From contig NZ_CP043506.1 of assembly GCF_008365315.1 (NCBI RefSeq), positions 124,001-188,000 on the forward strand: 64,000 nucleotides of DNA, in the 5' to 3' direction. The translations under genes and the position numbers were made by a program. The notes beneath the pieces were generated by a model. It saw nothing but the letters and a program-made list of their open reading frames with translations. It ran no database searches and was not told the DNA's origin. Of this stretch, positions 35,995 to 44,647 are shown piece by piece. Numbering within the stretch: the first letter of the stretch is position 1; each line of letters starts with the position of its first letter. This DNA comes from Acetobacter vaccinii. Its GTDB lineage: Bacteria; Pseudomonadota; Alphaproteobacteria; Acetobacterales; Acetobacteraceae.

Positions 35995-38181
35995 TCAGTC
36001 CTTGCTGGCAAAGGCCTTCATCCACGGCCCTATATCTGCCGGGGGCATGGGTCTGCCGAACAGATAGCCCTGCATGACATCGCACCCGATTTCTGACAGC
36101 TTGGCTTCCTGCGTGGCGTCTTCCACACCTTCCGTCACAACCCGCACGCCCAGGCGCTTACCAATGGTAATGGCGGCCTCAGTCACGATCAGGGAACTGA
36201 CATCCTGCCCAAAGTTCATGACAAAGCTGCGGTCAATCTTGATCTCGGTCAGAGGTAGTTGTGCCAAGCGGGACAAGGACGAAAAGCCTGTCCCAAAGTC
36301 ATCCAGCGACAGGCCAACCCCTATCTCGCGAATAGCGGCGAGAATGGCTTTGCTCTGCGCTGTCTGATGCATCATCGCACCTTCTGTAATCTCGATTGTC
36401 AGGCGTTCGGGGGCCAGTTGGTATTTGCTCAGCAGGTCTGCGATATCCCGGTCCAGCCCCGGCACGGCAAACTGCGCAGCCGAGACATTGACGCTGACCA
36501 CAGGCACCACAATACCCGCCTGATCCCATTCGACCATCTGGCGGCAGGCTTCCTCCATCGACCAGCGGCCCAGAGCTTCGATCTGTCCGGTCTCTTCCGC
36601 GATCGGGATAAAACGTGCCGGAGAGATGGCCCCAAGCGTTGAATGCCGCCAGCGCGACAACGCCTCCACCCCGTATAACGTGCGCGAACCGTTGCAGATC
36701 TGGGGTTGGTAAAACAGCTTGAGTTCCGAATTGCGGATCGCCCGACGCAATGCGGAACCAATAATCAGACGTGAGCGAACCTCATCATTCACAACCGTAT
36801 CGAGCAGGCGGAAACTGCCACGCGCGGTCTTTTTGGCGTCGCGCATGGCCACTTCAGCATGGGTGAAAATCTGCTCAACTTCCCTGCCATCATCAGGGTA
36901 AAGGCTGATCCCAATGCTGAAGGACAATACGAGTTCCTGCCCGTTGACCTCAATCGGCTCTGTCATGGCCACTGTCAGGCTCTCGGCAAAGCTGCTGGCA
37001 ATGTCACGGTTGCCTTCGGGAATGACAATGACAAAGTCATCCCCACCCAGACGGCTGATAATGAAGTTGCTCCGGCATTGCATGGACAGGCGCTGGGCCA
37101 CATTGCGCAGCACCGCATCGCCCTGGTCATGCCCAAGGAAATTATTGATGTCCTGAAACAGGTCCAGATCCAGCACCAGCAAAGCAAATGGCTGGGGGGT
37201 TTCCTGCGACGTCATCCGCTTGAGTATGGCTGACAAAGACGTACGGTTTAGCAACCCAGTCAGAGAGTCATAACGGCCCAGGCGACGCAGGCGCTGCTGT
37301 GTTTTGCCTTTTTCAATAATCGCCGCACAGGACGGCACGCAGCCTGAGACAATTTTCTGGGGCCAGTCGGTCAGCTTGTCGCGGTTGCGGGAGTAGAGGG
37401 CAAAAATCCCCACCAGTTCTCCCGCATGATTGCAAATAGCCGAAGCCCAGCAATCCAGCAGTTCCAGTTCCTGCCCGTCATCCATGCCCCCTAGCCAGAC
37501 CAGGGCCCGGGCCTCCTCCGGCTGGGCGATCAGGGCGGCAACATCCGCATCGGTCAGGGTCAGGCGCATAAGCATGCTGACCTTGCGCCTTGGCAGGCCC
37601 TCACCCGACAGAATTTCCAGCCCGCGGTCTTCTGTCACCTGCAAGAGGGTTGCCACAGTATTGGGCACCAGCTTTTCGGCCTCGGCACACAATCTGTCGG
37701 CAATGTCCTGCTCGGTTGCATCACCTGCAAGCTGGGTAAAAACCTGGCTCTGAAGCTCCAGCAACTTACGGCGGTGGCTTTCCTCGCTCATACCTTTAAC
37801 AAAAGCCATGTAATAACGATGCTTTTCCGGCCCGATCAGAGCTGTTGAAATGGACATTTCGGCGGCCACATAATCACCCGTGCTACGGGTAAATGTGACC
37901 TCGCGCGATGTGCCGACAATGCGGTTGACGCCTGTCTGGCGGTTTTGATCAATATAGCCGTCATGACGACCCTGATGTTCCATGGGCACAAGGCAACTTA
38001 CGTTGCGGCCCACGACCTCAGCAGCTGGCACACCCCACAATCGCTCTGCTGCATCATTAAAAAACACAACTCTATTGTTGTGATCTATAATAATAACCCC
38101 ATCCGCTGCCTGCTGAAGCATGTCAGCATAGAGCGCGATATCGTGCAAAACTGCCACTTCTGGCGCTGAGGGCAAAGACAT
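35995..38181 (-). CDS. haem-type PAS-GAF-GGDEF-EAL c-di-GMP phosphodiesterase/cyclase
   Basis: A 728-residue cyclic-di-GMP enzyme. PAS domain (about 20-130) resembles FixL and the acetic-acid-bacterial PDEA1: His73 (in GRHDGYIDQNR) aligns with the haem ligand and Arg93 (GTSREV) with the distal arginine of FixL. A GAF-like region spans about 145-290. The GGDEF domain (about 300-455) has GGDDF at 379-383, an E-to-D change at a metal site, so cyclase activity is uncertain. The EAL domain (about 480-720) keeps EALSR (506-510), EITEG, DDFGTGFSSL (627-636) and EGVE, so phosphodiesterase activity is likely. Probably an oxygen-responsive c-di-GMP hydrolase; possible targets include cellulose or motility control. 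Not linked to neighbours by operon. Confidence 0.92.
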   Translation of the reverse strand: MSLPSAPEVAVLHDIALYADMLQQAADGVIIIDHNNRVVFFNDAAERLWGVPAAEVVGRNVSCLVPMEHQGRHDGYIDQNRQTGVNRIVGTSREVTFTRSTGDYVAAEMSISTALIGPEKHRYYMAFVKGMSEESHRRKLLELQSQVFTQLAGDATEQDIADRLCAEAEKLVPNTVATLLQVTEDRGLEILSGEGLPRRKVSMLMRLTLTDADVAALIAQPEEARALVWLGGMDDGQELELLDCWASAICNHAGELVGIFALYSRNRDKLTDWPQKIVSGCVPSCAAIIEKGKTQQRLRRLGRYDSLTGLLNRTSLSAILKRMTSQETPQPFALLVLDLDLFQDINNFLGHDQGDAVLRNVAQRLSMQCRSNFIISRLGGDDFVIVIPEGNRDIASSFAESLTVAMTEPIEVNGQELVLSFSIGISLYPDDGREVEQIFTHAEVAMRDAKKTARGSFRLLDTVVNDEVRSRLIIGSALRRAIRNSELKLFYQPQICNGSRTLYGVEALSRWRHSTLGAISPARFIPIAEETGQIEALGRWSMEEACRQMVEWDQAGIVVPVVSVNVSAAQFAVPGLDRDIADLLSKYQLAPERLTIEITEGAMMHQTAQSKAILAAIREIGVGLSLDDFGTGFSSLSRLAQLPLTEIKIDRSFVMNFGQDVSSLIVTEAAITIGKRLGVRVVTEGVEDATQEAKLSEIGCDVMQGYLFGRPMPPADIGPWMKAFASKD

Positions 38182-38568
38182 TATGCAACCTTAAGGATGA
38201 GACAGCTCAAATTTTTGATAATGTGCGGCTGGCGGGTGGAGAGGACCGCTCACCTCAAGCGTTACGGCTTTTCACACGCTATTCATCTTTTAGAAAGTTG
38301 TTAAGCTTTTTTTTCTTAATGCAAATATAGCATTTCTGGGCTTGACTATTGCAATAAACCATAGTGCAAAAAAAACAATTGTTTGCCATAACAACAGCAT
38401 CGGCACCGCCGAGCGATTAACCTACTGTATCATCTGTTTAGTGTAGAGTTAAAGTCACTCTATTATATTGAAATTTAAAACAAGATCATATTAATAAACT
38501 AATACTTTTATGGAAAATATAAAAGTATGAATAAAATAAAAATAGAATTGAAAGTTTCGTTCCTGAAC
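38182..38568. other. AT-rich intergenic region (387 bp)
   Basis: No gene is supported here. Base composition is much more AT-rich than its surroundings. It contains a 12-bp palindrome AAACAATTGTTT (38373-38384) and a 10-bp inverted repeat ATACTTTTAT/ATAAAAGTAT (38502-38511, 38519-38528) 41 nt after the marR stop. It must include the GGDEF-EAL promoter. The palindrome could be a regulator site and the repeat could help end marR transcription. Confidence 0.5.
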
Positions 38569-39045
38569 TTACTCACCAAGACGAATACTATTGGCTAAAT
38601 TATGGAGAGACTGCACAAGGCTGTCTTTTTCTTGCTCAGTCCACATTTGTAGGGCATTGCCCAGGACCTGCTCGCACGCCGCATCAATCCGGGCCACGAT
38701 ATCATGCCCCGCTGACGTTATAACGGCCTGACGACTACGTCGATCAGCAGTGCTACAGCGCCGTACCACCAGGGCCAGACTTTCCAGCTTGGCAAGCTGG
38801 CGGCTGACTGTGGTGTAATCACGCCCCACACGCTCAGCCAGCTCCACCACACCAACCGGGCCACAACGGTCAACCAGCGCCAGAAGTGGAAACAAAGTAC
38901 GGTCAAGCCGGATACCCGCTTCGCGGATAACCATTTCCTCCCGCAAGACACCGTTCAGCATGCCCATCACATCCAGCAATGCGCCATGCAGCGACCGCAG
39001 GCGGGCGTCTTTCTGGTTCTTTTGGTCCTGGTTACCCGCTATCAT
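38569..39045 (-). CDS. MarR-family transcriptional regulator
   Basis: Winged-helix regulator (158 residues). The core has helix-turn-helix VVELAERVGRDYTTVSRQLAKLE and the wing VVRRCSTADRRSRQAVIT, typical of MarR proteins that sense small ligands. The ATG at 39045 with GGAG 8 nt upstream is preferred; the frame is open 15 codons further. It lies between the c-di-GMP gene and the end of the T6SS cluster, so either could be a target; nothing in sequence decides this. Confidence 0.88.
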   Translation of the reverse strand: MIAGNQDQKNQKDARLRSLHGALLDVMGMLNGVLREEMVIREAGIRLDRTLFPLLALVDRCGPVGVVELAERVGRDYTTVSRQLAKLESLALVVRRCSTADRRSRQAVITSAGHDIVARIDAACEQVLGNALQMWTEQEKDSLVQSLHNLANSIRLGE

Positions 39046-39229
39046 GCCGCATACTCCATATGGGCACCATACATACAAAAACCATTCCAAAAATAAAGGC
39101 GTATTACAATCGACTGAACACGCAAAAAATAACGCCTGTTCAGCCCTTGGGTTTTTCCACTTTCAGGAAAATTTATTTATTTCTTTAAAAGAACAATAAT
39201 CACACCACAACATTACCTGCAAATAACGC

Positions 39230-40624
39230 TCAGGCTCCCTCCGACTTCTCAGCAACAGATTTGAGCAGCCCCTGATAATCCTGTTCCATTTTTGCCAGCA
39301 GAGCTTCCATATGCTCCATGGCCGCCTTTTCCATCTCTTCAACAGACGACAGGTTTGTAAGTTTGCTTCTGATATCTGCGGGCATTTTTTCATTCCCCAG
39401 AAGGGACTGAATGTCCTGCATTGCATCCGTATGTGCGTCAGCCAGAAGTTTGGCGTTTCTGGCGGCTGTCTTTTCTGCCTTGGCCAGTTTGGCTGACAGA
39501 AGCTTATCAAAGTCCGATTTTGCCTTGGCCTTGGCAGCGGCTTCTGCCTTAAGCATCTGTGCTGTCAGCTCGTCTGCCAGTGCCTGTGCCGTTTCCGGGC
39601 CTGCGCGTTTGCGGCCTCGGCAGACAACCTTCGCGATCTCATTACCATTGGCTGCACCAGGCACCACAGCGCGCCAGAGCAGTACCATTTCCTCAAGGTC
39701 AGGCCGCACAATCAACGTGTCGAGCCGTAGCGCCAAAGGCTGTGCACGGGTGGCACCCCGCAGCACGACAGCAGCGTAAGGCACAAAGTCCGGCAGGCCA
39801 CATTCCAGCACTTTGTGACGTGGATGCATGTTATAAAGCTTCAGTAGTTCGCTGCCTGTTGGCTCGCCTTCCGCCTGCTGCCCGTCGGGGGCGGCATTTG
39901 TATAGCTTGGATCGTAATCCTTGGGGGGCAAGGGAGCCCGAAACAACCCCCAGCGGCGATCACGCTTACCCAGCTTACTGCGGCGCTGCTCAAACATCGG
40001 GGGCACCGGCGCCAGATTAACAGGCTGGGGCCGTGCATCCGGCGTCCAGGCCGGATCATTCATGCCCTCAATCATCGGCAGGTGATAAACCCCAGTACCT
40101 GAGGGGGCTCCCTCTTCACCCTCCACATCTTGACCAAGACCGAAAGGATTACGGGCGTCATCCAACCCGCCTGCGCTATACTCCCACCGCAGAGGCAGGT
40201 TTTGCAGGGGTTCAGGCCGGGTCACATGCCAGTGGCCGCCTGCATCCCTGACTGCCTGCCGGGCACCGACAATGCGCACCGCTTTTTCCATCGGCCCGAA
40301 CTTAAAACCCGCCATCGACTGGCTAACAGGCAGACCATCGGGCGCGAAAAAAGACCCCAGAACAATAAAATCCAGATTAGGCTTGAATAACTCCAGATCA
40401 CTCGGCCATGCCAGACTACGGCCAATATCATCACGAAATGGCGTATCTTCCATGAACATCGGCGGTCTGGAATGGAAAACGGCCGTTCCTGCCTGAACCA
40501 GCCTGAAGCACCCTTTAACAACAATGCTACAGGCCTGTTCTCTGTCACCCAATGCACCGTCAACTGATTTCAAAACCAGAGGGGTATCGTTTTCGACCAG
40601 CATAACCGTCAATCCATTGCTCAA
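39230..40624 (-). CDS. DUF2169 T6SS adaptor with coiled-coil C-terminus
   Basis: A 464-residue protein. Residues ~10-330 match the DUF2169 pattern (VVKGCFRLVQAGTAVF, FIVLGSFFAPDG, PLRWEYSAGGLDDARNPFG, HPRHKVLECGLPD). DUF2169 proteins are encoded beside VgrG and PAAR genes and are thought to help load effectors. Residues ~345-464 form an Ala/Lys/Glu-rich predicted coiled coil (AAAKAKAKSDFDKLL). Last gene of the spike module, 28 bp after the 528-residue protein gene. No signal peptide. Confidence 0.8.
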   Translation of the reverse strand: MSNGLTVMLVENDTPLVLKSVDGALGDREQACSIVVKGCFRLVQAGTAVFHSRPPMFMEDTPFRDDIGRSLAWPSDLELFKPNLDFIVLGSFFAPDGLPVSQSMAGFKFGPMEKAVRIVGARQAVRDAGGHWHVTRPEPLQNLPLRWEYSAGGLDDARNPFGLGQDVEGEEGAPSGTGVYHLPMIEGMNDPAWTPDARPQPVNLAPVPPMFEQRRSKLGKRDRRWGLFRAPLPPKDYDPSYTNAAPDGQQAEGEPTGSELLKLYNMHPRHKVLECGLPDFVPYAAVVLRGATRAQPLALRLDTLIVRPDLEEMVLLWRAVVPGAANGNEIAKVVCRGRKRAGPETAQALADELTAQMLKAEAAAKAKAKSDFDKLLSAKLAKAEKTAARNAKLLADAHTDAMQDIQSLLGNEKMPADIRSKLTNLSSVEEMEKAAMEHMEALLAKMEQDYQGLLKSVAEKSEGA

Positions 40625-40652
40625 AGGGCTATTATAGGCACCATCACGCTCC

Positions 40653-42239
40653 CTAACTGGCTTTGACCGCCATGGGCGTCACTTTCAGACTTGTAGCACT
40701 TGTTGCCAACTCGGCCTGCATAGGGGCATGCACTGTCGCACTGTCTGCCCCCAACTGCACATTAGCCCCTTCCTGTTTGCCAACAGCAAGCACACTTGCG
40801 CGCGTGGCAGCGGCAGTACTTTCGGCAGCTGTCACTGCCTGCTGCGCGGCTATCAGAGCAGTTTCAATCGCCTCTTTTACCGCAACAGCAGCCATGCTTT
40901 CTGCTGCCTGCTCCGCGCTCAACGCACTCTCTGCCGCTGCTACGGGCGCAGGTGCTGCATCTGGCGCTTGTGAAAGCGAAGGCGGTACAGCAGCAGTCGC
41001 ATCGTCCATAGCCCCCTCTGCCCGTACAAGCTCCCGTTGAGCCGCAGCCTGCGCCACGTTACTTTGCACAACACTCGCAGCCGCAGCCGTTGCCACCACA
41101 GTTGCTTCTGTCGCCAGCATTTCCACTGCTTCGCCAGTAACCGTCACGGCGGCACCACCACCTTGCGCCATGCCAATCGTCGCGCCACTGTCCGTAGCAA
41201 AATTAAAGCTCGTCCCGTTCATTGTAATATCTGTGCCTGTAAAAGCGATCTTGCCATCTTTGCTCAACTGGATCCGGGCAGCACCGCAGGCAATCAGAAC
41301 ACTGTCTGCATCCATTTCCAGACCGACACCATCAACCCCGACGATCCCTTTTATGGCCGCCGCCTTGGTTTTGTAGCGCAATCCAATGGATAAAATGAGT
41401 GACAGCAGCAATATGGCGTCACGCGACTGGGTCAGAGCAAAAATAGTCTCCAGACGCGGCTTAACCGTCTTTGTCTTCTGGCTCTGGGTAATGCTTTCAG
41501 CCAAAGCAATTGTTGCAAGTTGCAAAAACTGGTTGGCACTCTGGAGAAGGAGTGCACTGCGCTCGTCCGCCGTCTTCAACGTTGAGAGTATGCTCGCTGG
41601 CGGGGGCTCTCTCACCACCATGGTAATTTCATTGCCAGCCTGCATGTTGACACTCTCAGCCTTGACGATCGTCTGTGCGGACTGACAGTGGGCGAAGAGT
41701 TTCCCTACACGAAAAAAATCCGCTTTAATCGCAGTTTCAAGTGCTGACTGGCTTTTGAGCGAGTAGGAAATGCCGCCCACACTGGCCATACTCAGAGTAT
41801 TACTATGGGAAAACGTCCCCCCCACGACTGTCGAACTTGTCGCGCCAACAGTAAACTGGTCTGCCTTACCAAAGTTGTAGCCATACCCGTAGCCGTTATC
41901 GCTCCAAGCAATATTTTTCAGAGCGCCACTATTGGTATAGTTAAACGTTACATTGGCACCGAAAACATCGCTCCGTTTTTCTGCGGTAACAAGCGTGTAC
42001 TTCGCGCTGTAAAGAGACGTCGCACTGTTTGAATACAGCAGAATACCATTATTCCACAATGCCGTCCCTTTGCTGCCCTGACCAGAAGGGTAATCAGCAA
42101 TTGGAGTGGCTACGTCTTTTTCAACACTGGCATCAAACACACCAAGCCGGATCAGACTATTGATCTTCTGCCCGCCAGAATCAGGGACTGCCGTTAAAAT
42201 GCTTGCCGTATCAGATGATTTTTCTGATGTATCGGACAT
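40653..42239 (-). CDS. unrecognised T6SS spike-module protein with gp5/VgrG-tail-like repeat
   Basis: A 528-residue protein that I do not recognise as a whole. Residues ~60-165 are Gly/Ser/Thr/aromatic-rich and look beta-stranded. Residues 265-287 include a hydrophobic stretch (AILLLSLILSIGL). Residues 305-347 (LEMDADSVLIACGAARIQL, KIAFTGTDITMNG) resemble the repetitive beta-helix tail of VgrG/gp5. Residues 365-485 are Ala-rich and likely coiled coil, and 490-528 return to beta-like sequence. It sits between the PAAR-like and DUF2169 genes, where an effector is often found. It may be a detached spike tail, a structural cargo or an effector. No signal peptide and no immunity gene nearby. Confidence 0.6.
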   Translation of the reverse strand: MSDTSEKSSDTASILTAVPDSGGQKINSLIRLGVFDASVEKDVATPIADYPSGQGSKGTALWNNGILLYSNSATSLYSAKYTLVTAEKRSDVFGANVTFNYTNSGALKNIAWSDNGYGYGYNFGKADQFTVGATSSTVVGGTFSHSNTLSMASVGGISYSLKSQSALETAIKADFFRVGKLFAHCQSAQTIVKAESVNMQAGNEITMVVREPPPASILSTLKTADERSALLLQSANQFLQLATIALAESITQSQKTKTVKPRLETIFALTQSRDAILLLSLILSIGLRYKTKAAAIKGIVGVDGVGLEMDADSVLIACGAARIQLSKDGKIAFTGTDITMNGTSFNFATDSGATIGMAQGGGAAVTVTGEAVEMLATEATVVATAAAASVVQSNVAQAAAQRELVRAEGAMDDATAAVPPSLSQAPDAAPAPVAAAESALSAEQAAESMAAVAVKEAIETALIAAQQAVTAAESTAAATRASVLAVGKQEGANVQLGADSATVHAPMQAELATSATSLKVTPMAVKAS

Positions 42240-42274
42240 ACGTCATATCCTTCACCACGCAGATGCCACGAAGT

Positions 42275-42670
42275 TCACTGACTCTGGACAAGCGTTTCCA
42301 TAGGGGCCTGCACCGAAATCTCTCCACCCCATGCACACAGGCATTTGCTTTTTACCGTAGCCAGGGCAACCCCGTTCCATGTCATGACCGGATCTGTCGG
42401 AGCCCAGGGCTGGGCGACAACAGGCACACAGGGCATAGGGGTCAAAACCCCCATTGCGGCTGACGTTGCCGAGGCCACTGTCGGATTGGACAGGCTCTGA
42501 CACATGCCAAATGGCGGAATATTGGCCCCTGGGGCAATATCTGTTGCGATACCTGCGGAAAAAGCGTTGAGGATGACGGGCTTGCCCGGCAGGTTGAGTG
42601 TCTGGAACACGCTGGGAGCCATGCCAAACGTGCATCGCAACGGGCAGCCGTTTGTCAGAATTTCCGTCAT
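42275..42670 (-). CDS. DUF4280 PAAR-like spike-tip protein
   Basis: A 131-residue protein with the DUF4280 pattern: CPLRCTFG near the N-terminus, IPPFGMCQSLSNPTVASAT, LTPMPCVPV, and KCLCAWGGEISV. PAAR-like proteins cap the VgrG spike and can carry effectors. Cysteines at conserved places could bind metal. It follows vgrG by 36 bp, in spike-module order. Confidence 0.85.
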   Translation of the reverse strand: MTEILTNGCPLRCTFGMAPSVFQTLNLPGKPVILNAFSAGIATDIAPGANIPPFGMCQSLSNPTVASATSAAMGVLTPMPCVPVVAQPWAPTDPVMTWNGVALATVKSKCLCAWGGEISVQAPMETLVQSQ

Positions 42671-42706
42671 GCTTGCGCTCCCTTCCCAAACAGCCCTGTG
42701 CTGGCC

Positions 42707-44536
42707 TTAGTCCTTGAAACGCATGATCAGGCCAGAACGGGTCCTGATCTCGTTAACAGAGGCTGTCTCCTGCCCGACGAGGCTGGTCTGCGTGTTATAA
42801 TCAGGGGCCACCCCGATAATGGAAGGCCTGTTAGGGTCCCCATTATTAAATGCCACCAGCACTGCTGTATCCGCCAGAAGTGGAAAGTGCACACCAACAT
42901 TTTTGCCGCCATAAAGCGTGGCAAGCGGCATGGGCAGTAACACAGCATCGGGCTCTCGCGTGGACTGGCCAGTGCCGCCAAACAGAACCATCGCAACACC
43001 CGGCAGCTTGACGCTGTAAAACCCTTCCTGACTTAACGGTGAAGGTGCAGGTTTATCCAGGTTTTTAGCAGAATCCGGGCGTTTACTGGCCCCAAAGTCC
43101 CCTGGTGGCACAACAACACCACGCAAGAACCCACTGATACGGGGCTCCGCCTTCTCTACCACTGGGTGATAAGGAGCGCTGGCTTCTATGGCCTCAAAAT
43201 GCACTTTGCAGAAGGACCTGGTCTCTGCCAGATCACCCACCATAAGGGGGGCCAGTTCAGGCGGTGTAAACTGGCACGAATGGACAGTCTTTGTGGCTAT
43301 ATAGCTTGGTGCATCATCGTGTTCGGCGGTGCCGGTTATGTTTTCGTCCCCCACACCCCACACGACCTTAAAGCTCATCCCAGCCCACAAAGACAGATCA
43401 GGGGTAACGCCTGTCACACGTCGCTTGTGCGCCTGCCCAGCATGAAAACGCCTTTCAGCAATTGTCTTGCCCCATAATTTGGCATAATCGCTTGCAATTC
43501 TGGCCCCCGAAGGGTCCTGCCCCCCTTTGGGTCTGAAATACTGGGCCTGAAATACGCCAGTATCATACTCAATAGTTTCCCCCAGAGTGGCAAAGGACGC
43601 ACTGTTACCAATGACCTGCAAGTCTGCGGTAGAGGTCTGGGCTTCTCCATCGTGAGTATAATAATTCCAGTCCCGCAAGGACACCTTGTCCTGCACCAGA
43701 CCCTGCGACCACCCAACCTGATAAACAATAAAGTCTGCTTCTTCATCTGCCGTTGTCGGCGCATCTGGGCAGCTACCCGACTTGAATCTAAAAACCCGAG
43801 GGTGCTGAGGAAAACTGTCTTTATTGACTGCAAAGATCAGTTTTTCTGTCATATCGGCATCATCGGCCTGCCGCTCGGCACTGCTGAACCAGAATGCGCC
43901 GTACTGCGCTGTCACCCGTGTGAGAAAATCCAGATCATTTTCATCATACTGCAAAACAGATGCGATCATGGGCGTATCGCATTTCAGCATCGCGGCTGTA
44001 TTTTGCTCGAATGTGACGGTGCCTTTTAGCTGCTCACATTTAAAATCCAGATCAGCCGTTTGCAGGCCTTCACGCGGCAAGGTGCAGACAGCCTTGACCA
44101 GCCGTTCCAGATCATGCTCCCACTGATTGGGTGGGGCTTCATAGTTTTCATTACGCCACAGCGTCCGACGATGAAAATACGCCAGCGCTTCCAGCTTTGA
44201 AGCAACACGCACACGATACCAGAAACGATGTGTGGAGCCCTCGTCCACCCCACGGGCAGCGGGAAACTCCCTTACAAATTCAATATCAGTGATCATTCCT
44301 GCAAGGGTTGTGTGTCTTTGGTTGATGTTTTCACCAAAGCCAACCAGAGCACTTTCACGCAGGGTCTCTTTTGCAACAATGCGCGTTGAGCAGAACAGAT
44401 CAACCCAGGCAGAAAAACAGGTGGAAATAGCCTGCGTCACTTCTAGCCGGAATAGTGAAAATTCACCGACACAGGAGGGAAGCTGGACAAAAACACGCAC
44501 CCTGCTGTTTTCTTCCCCGCCATATACGACCGACAT
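42707..44536 (-). CDS. vgrG: T6SS spike protein VgrG, without a C-terminal tail
   Basis: VgrG/TssI (609 residues) trimerises at the tip of the Hcp tube. The N-terminal gp27-like part (about 1-380) includes RYDEND-like QYDENDLDFLTRVTAQYGAFWF. The gp5 OB-fold part (about 470-580) includes YSVKLPGVAMVLFG and VLVAFNNGDPNRPSIIGVAP. The protein stops at NEIRTRSGLIMRFKD, where gp5-type beta-helix repeats usually begin, so the needle is missing or supplied in trans. It follows hcp after a terminator. Confidence 0.9.
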   Translation of the reverse strand: MSVVYGGEENSRVRVFVQLPSCVGEFSLFRLEVTQAISTCFSAWVDLFCSTRIVAKETLRESALVGFGENINQRHTTLAGMITDIEFVREFPAARGVDEGSTHRFWYRVRVASKLEALAYFHRRTLWRNENYEAPPNQWEHDLERLVKAVCTLPREGLQTADLDFKCEQLKGTVTFEQNTAAMLKCDTPMIASVLQYDENDLDFLTRVTAQYGAFWFSSAERQADDADMTEKLIFAVNKDSFPQHPRVFRFKSGSCPDAPTTADEEADFIVYQVGWSQGLVQDKVSLRDWNYYTHDGEAQTSTADLQVIGNSASFATLGETIEYDTGVFQAQYFRPKGGQDPSGARIASDYAKLWGKTIAERRFHAGQAHKRRVTGVTPDLSLWAGMSFKVVWGVGDENITGTAEHDDAPSYIATKTVHSCQFTPPELAPLMVGDLAETRSFCKVHFEAIEASAPYHPVVEKAEPRISGFLRGVVVPPGDFGASKRPDSAKNLDKPAPSPLSQEGFYSVKLPGVAMVLFGGTGQSTREPDAVLLPMPLATLYGGKNVGVHFPLLADTAVLVAFNNGDPNRPSIIGVAPDYNTQTSLVGQETASVNEIRTRSGLIMRFKD

Positions 44537-44599
44537 GCCCCGCCCCTTCCAGCTATTTTTCTTTACGCACTACTCAGGCACATACCCTTAAAATAGAAA

Positions 44600-44627
44600 G
44601 TCCGGCAGCCCGCAAAAGCTGCCGGAC
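44600..44627 (-). terminator. intrinsic terminator between hcp and vgrG
   Basis: A 10-bp GC-rich stem (GTCCGGCAGC/GCTGCCGGAC) with an 8-nt loop starts 20 nt after the hcp stop and is followed on the minus strand by TTTCTATTTT. A strong Rho-independent terminator candidate that would keep hcp mRNA well above vgrG mRNA. Confidence 0.8.
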
Positions 44628-44647
44628 CCATAAGAATGTATCCCGGA

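Noticed and set aside
39163..39229. Terminator for the DUF2169 gene near TTCTTTAAAAGAA
   Set aside because: The palindrome is AT-only apart from one pair and has almost no loop; too weak to call.
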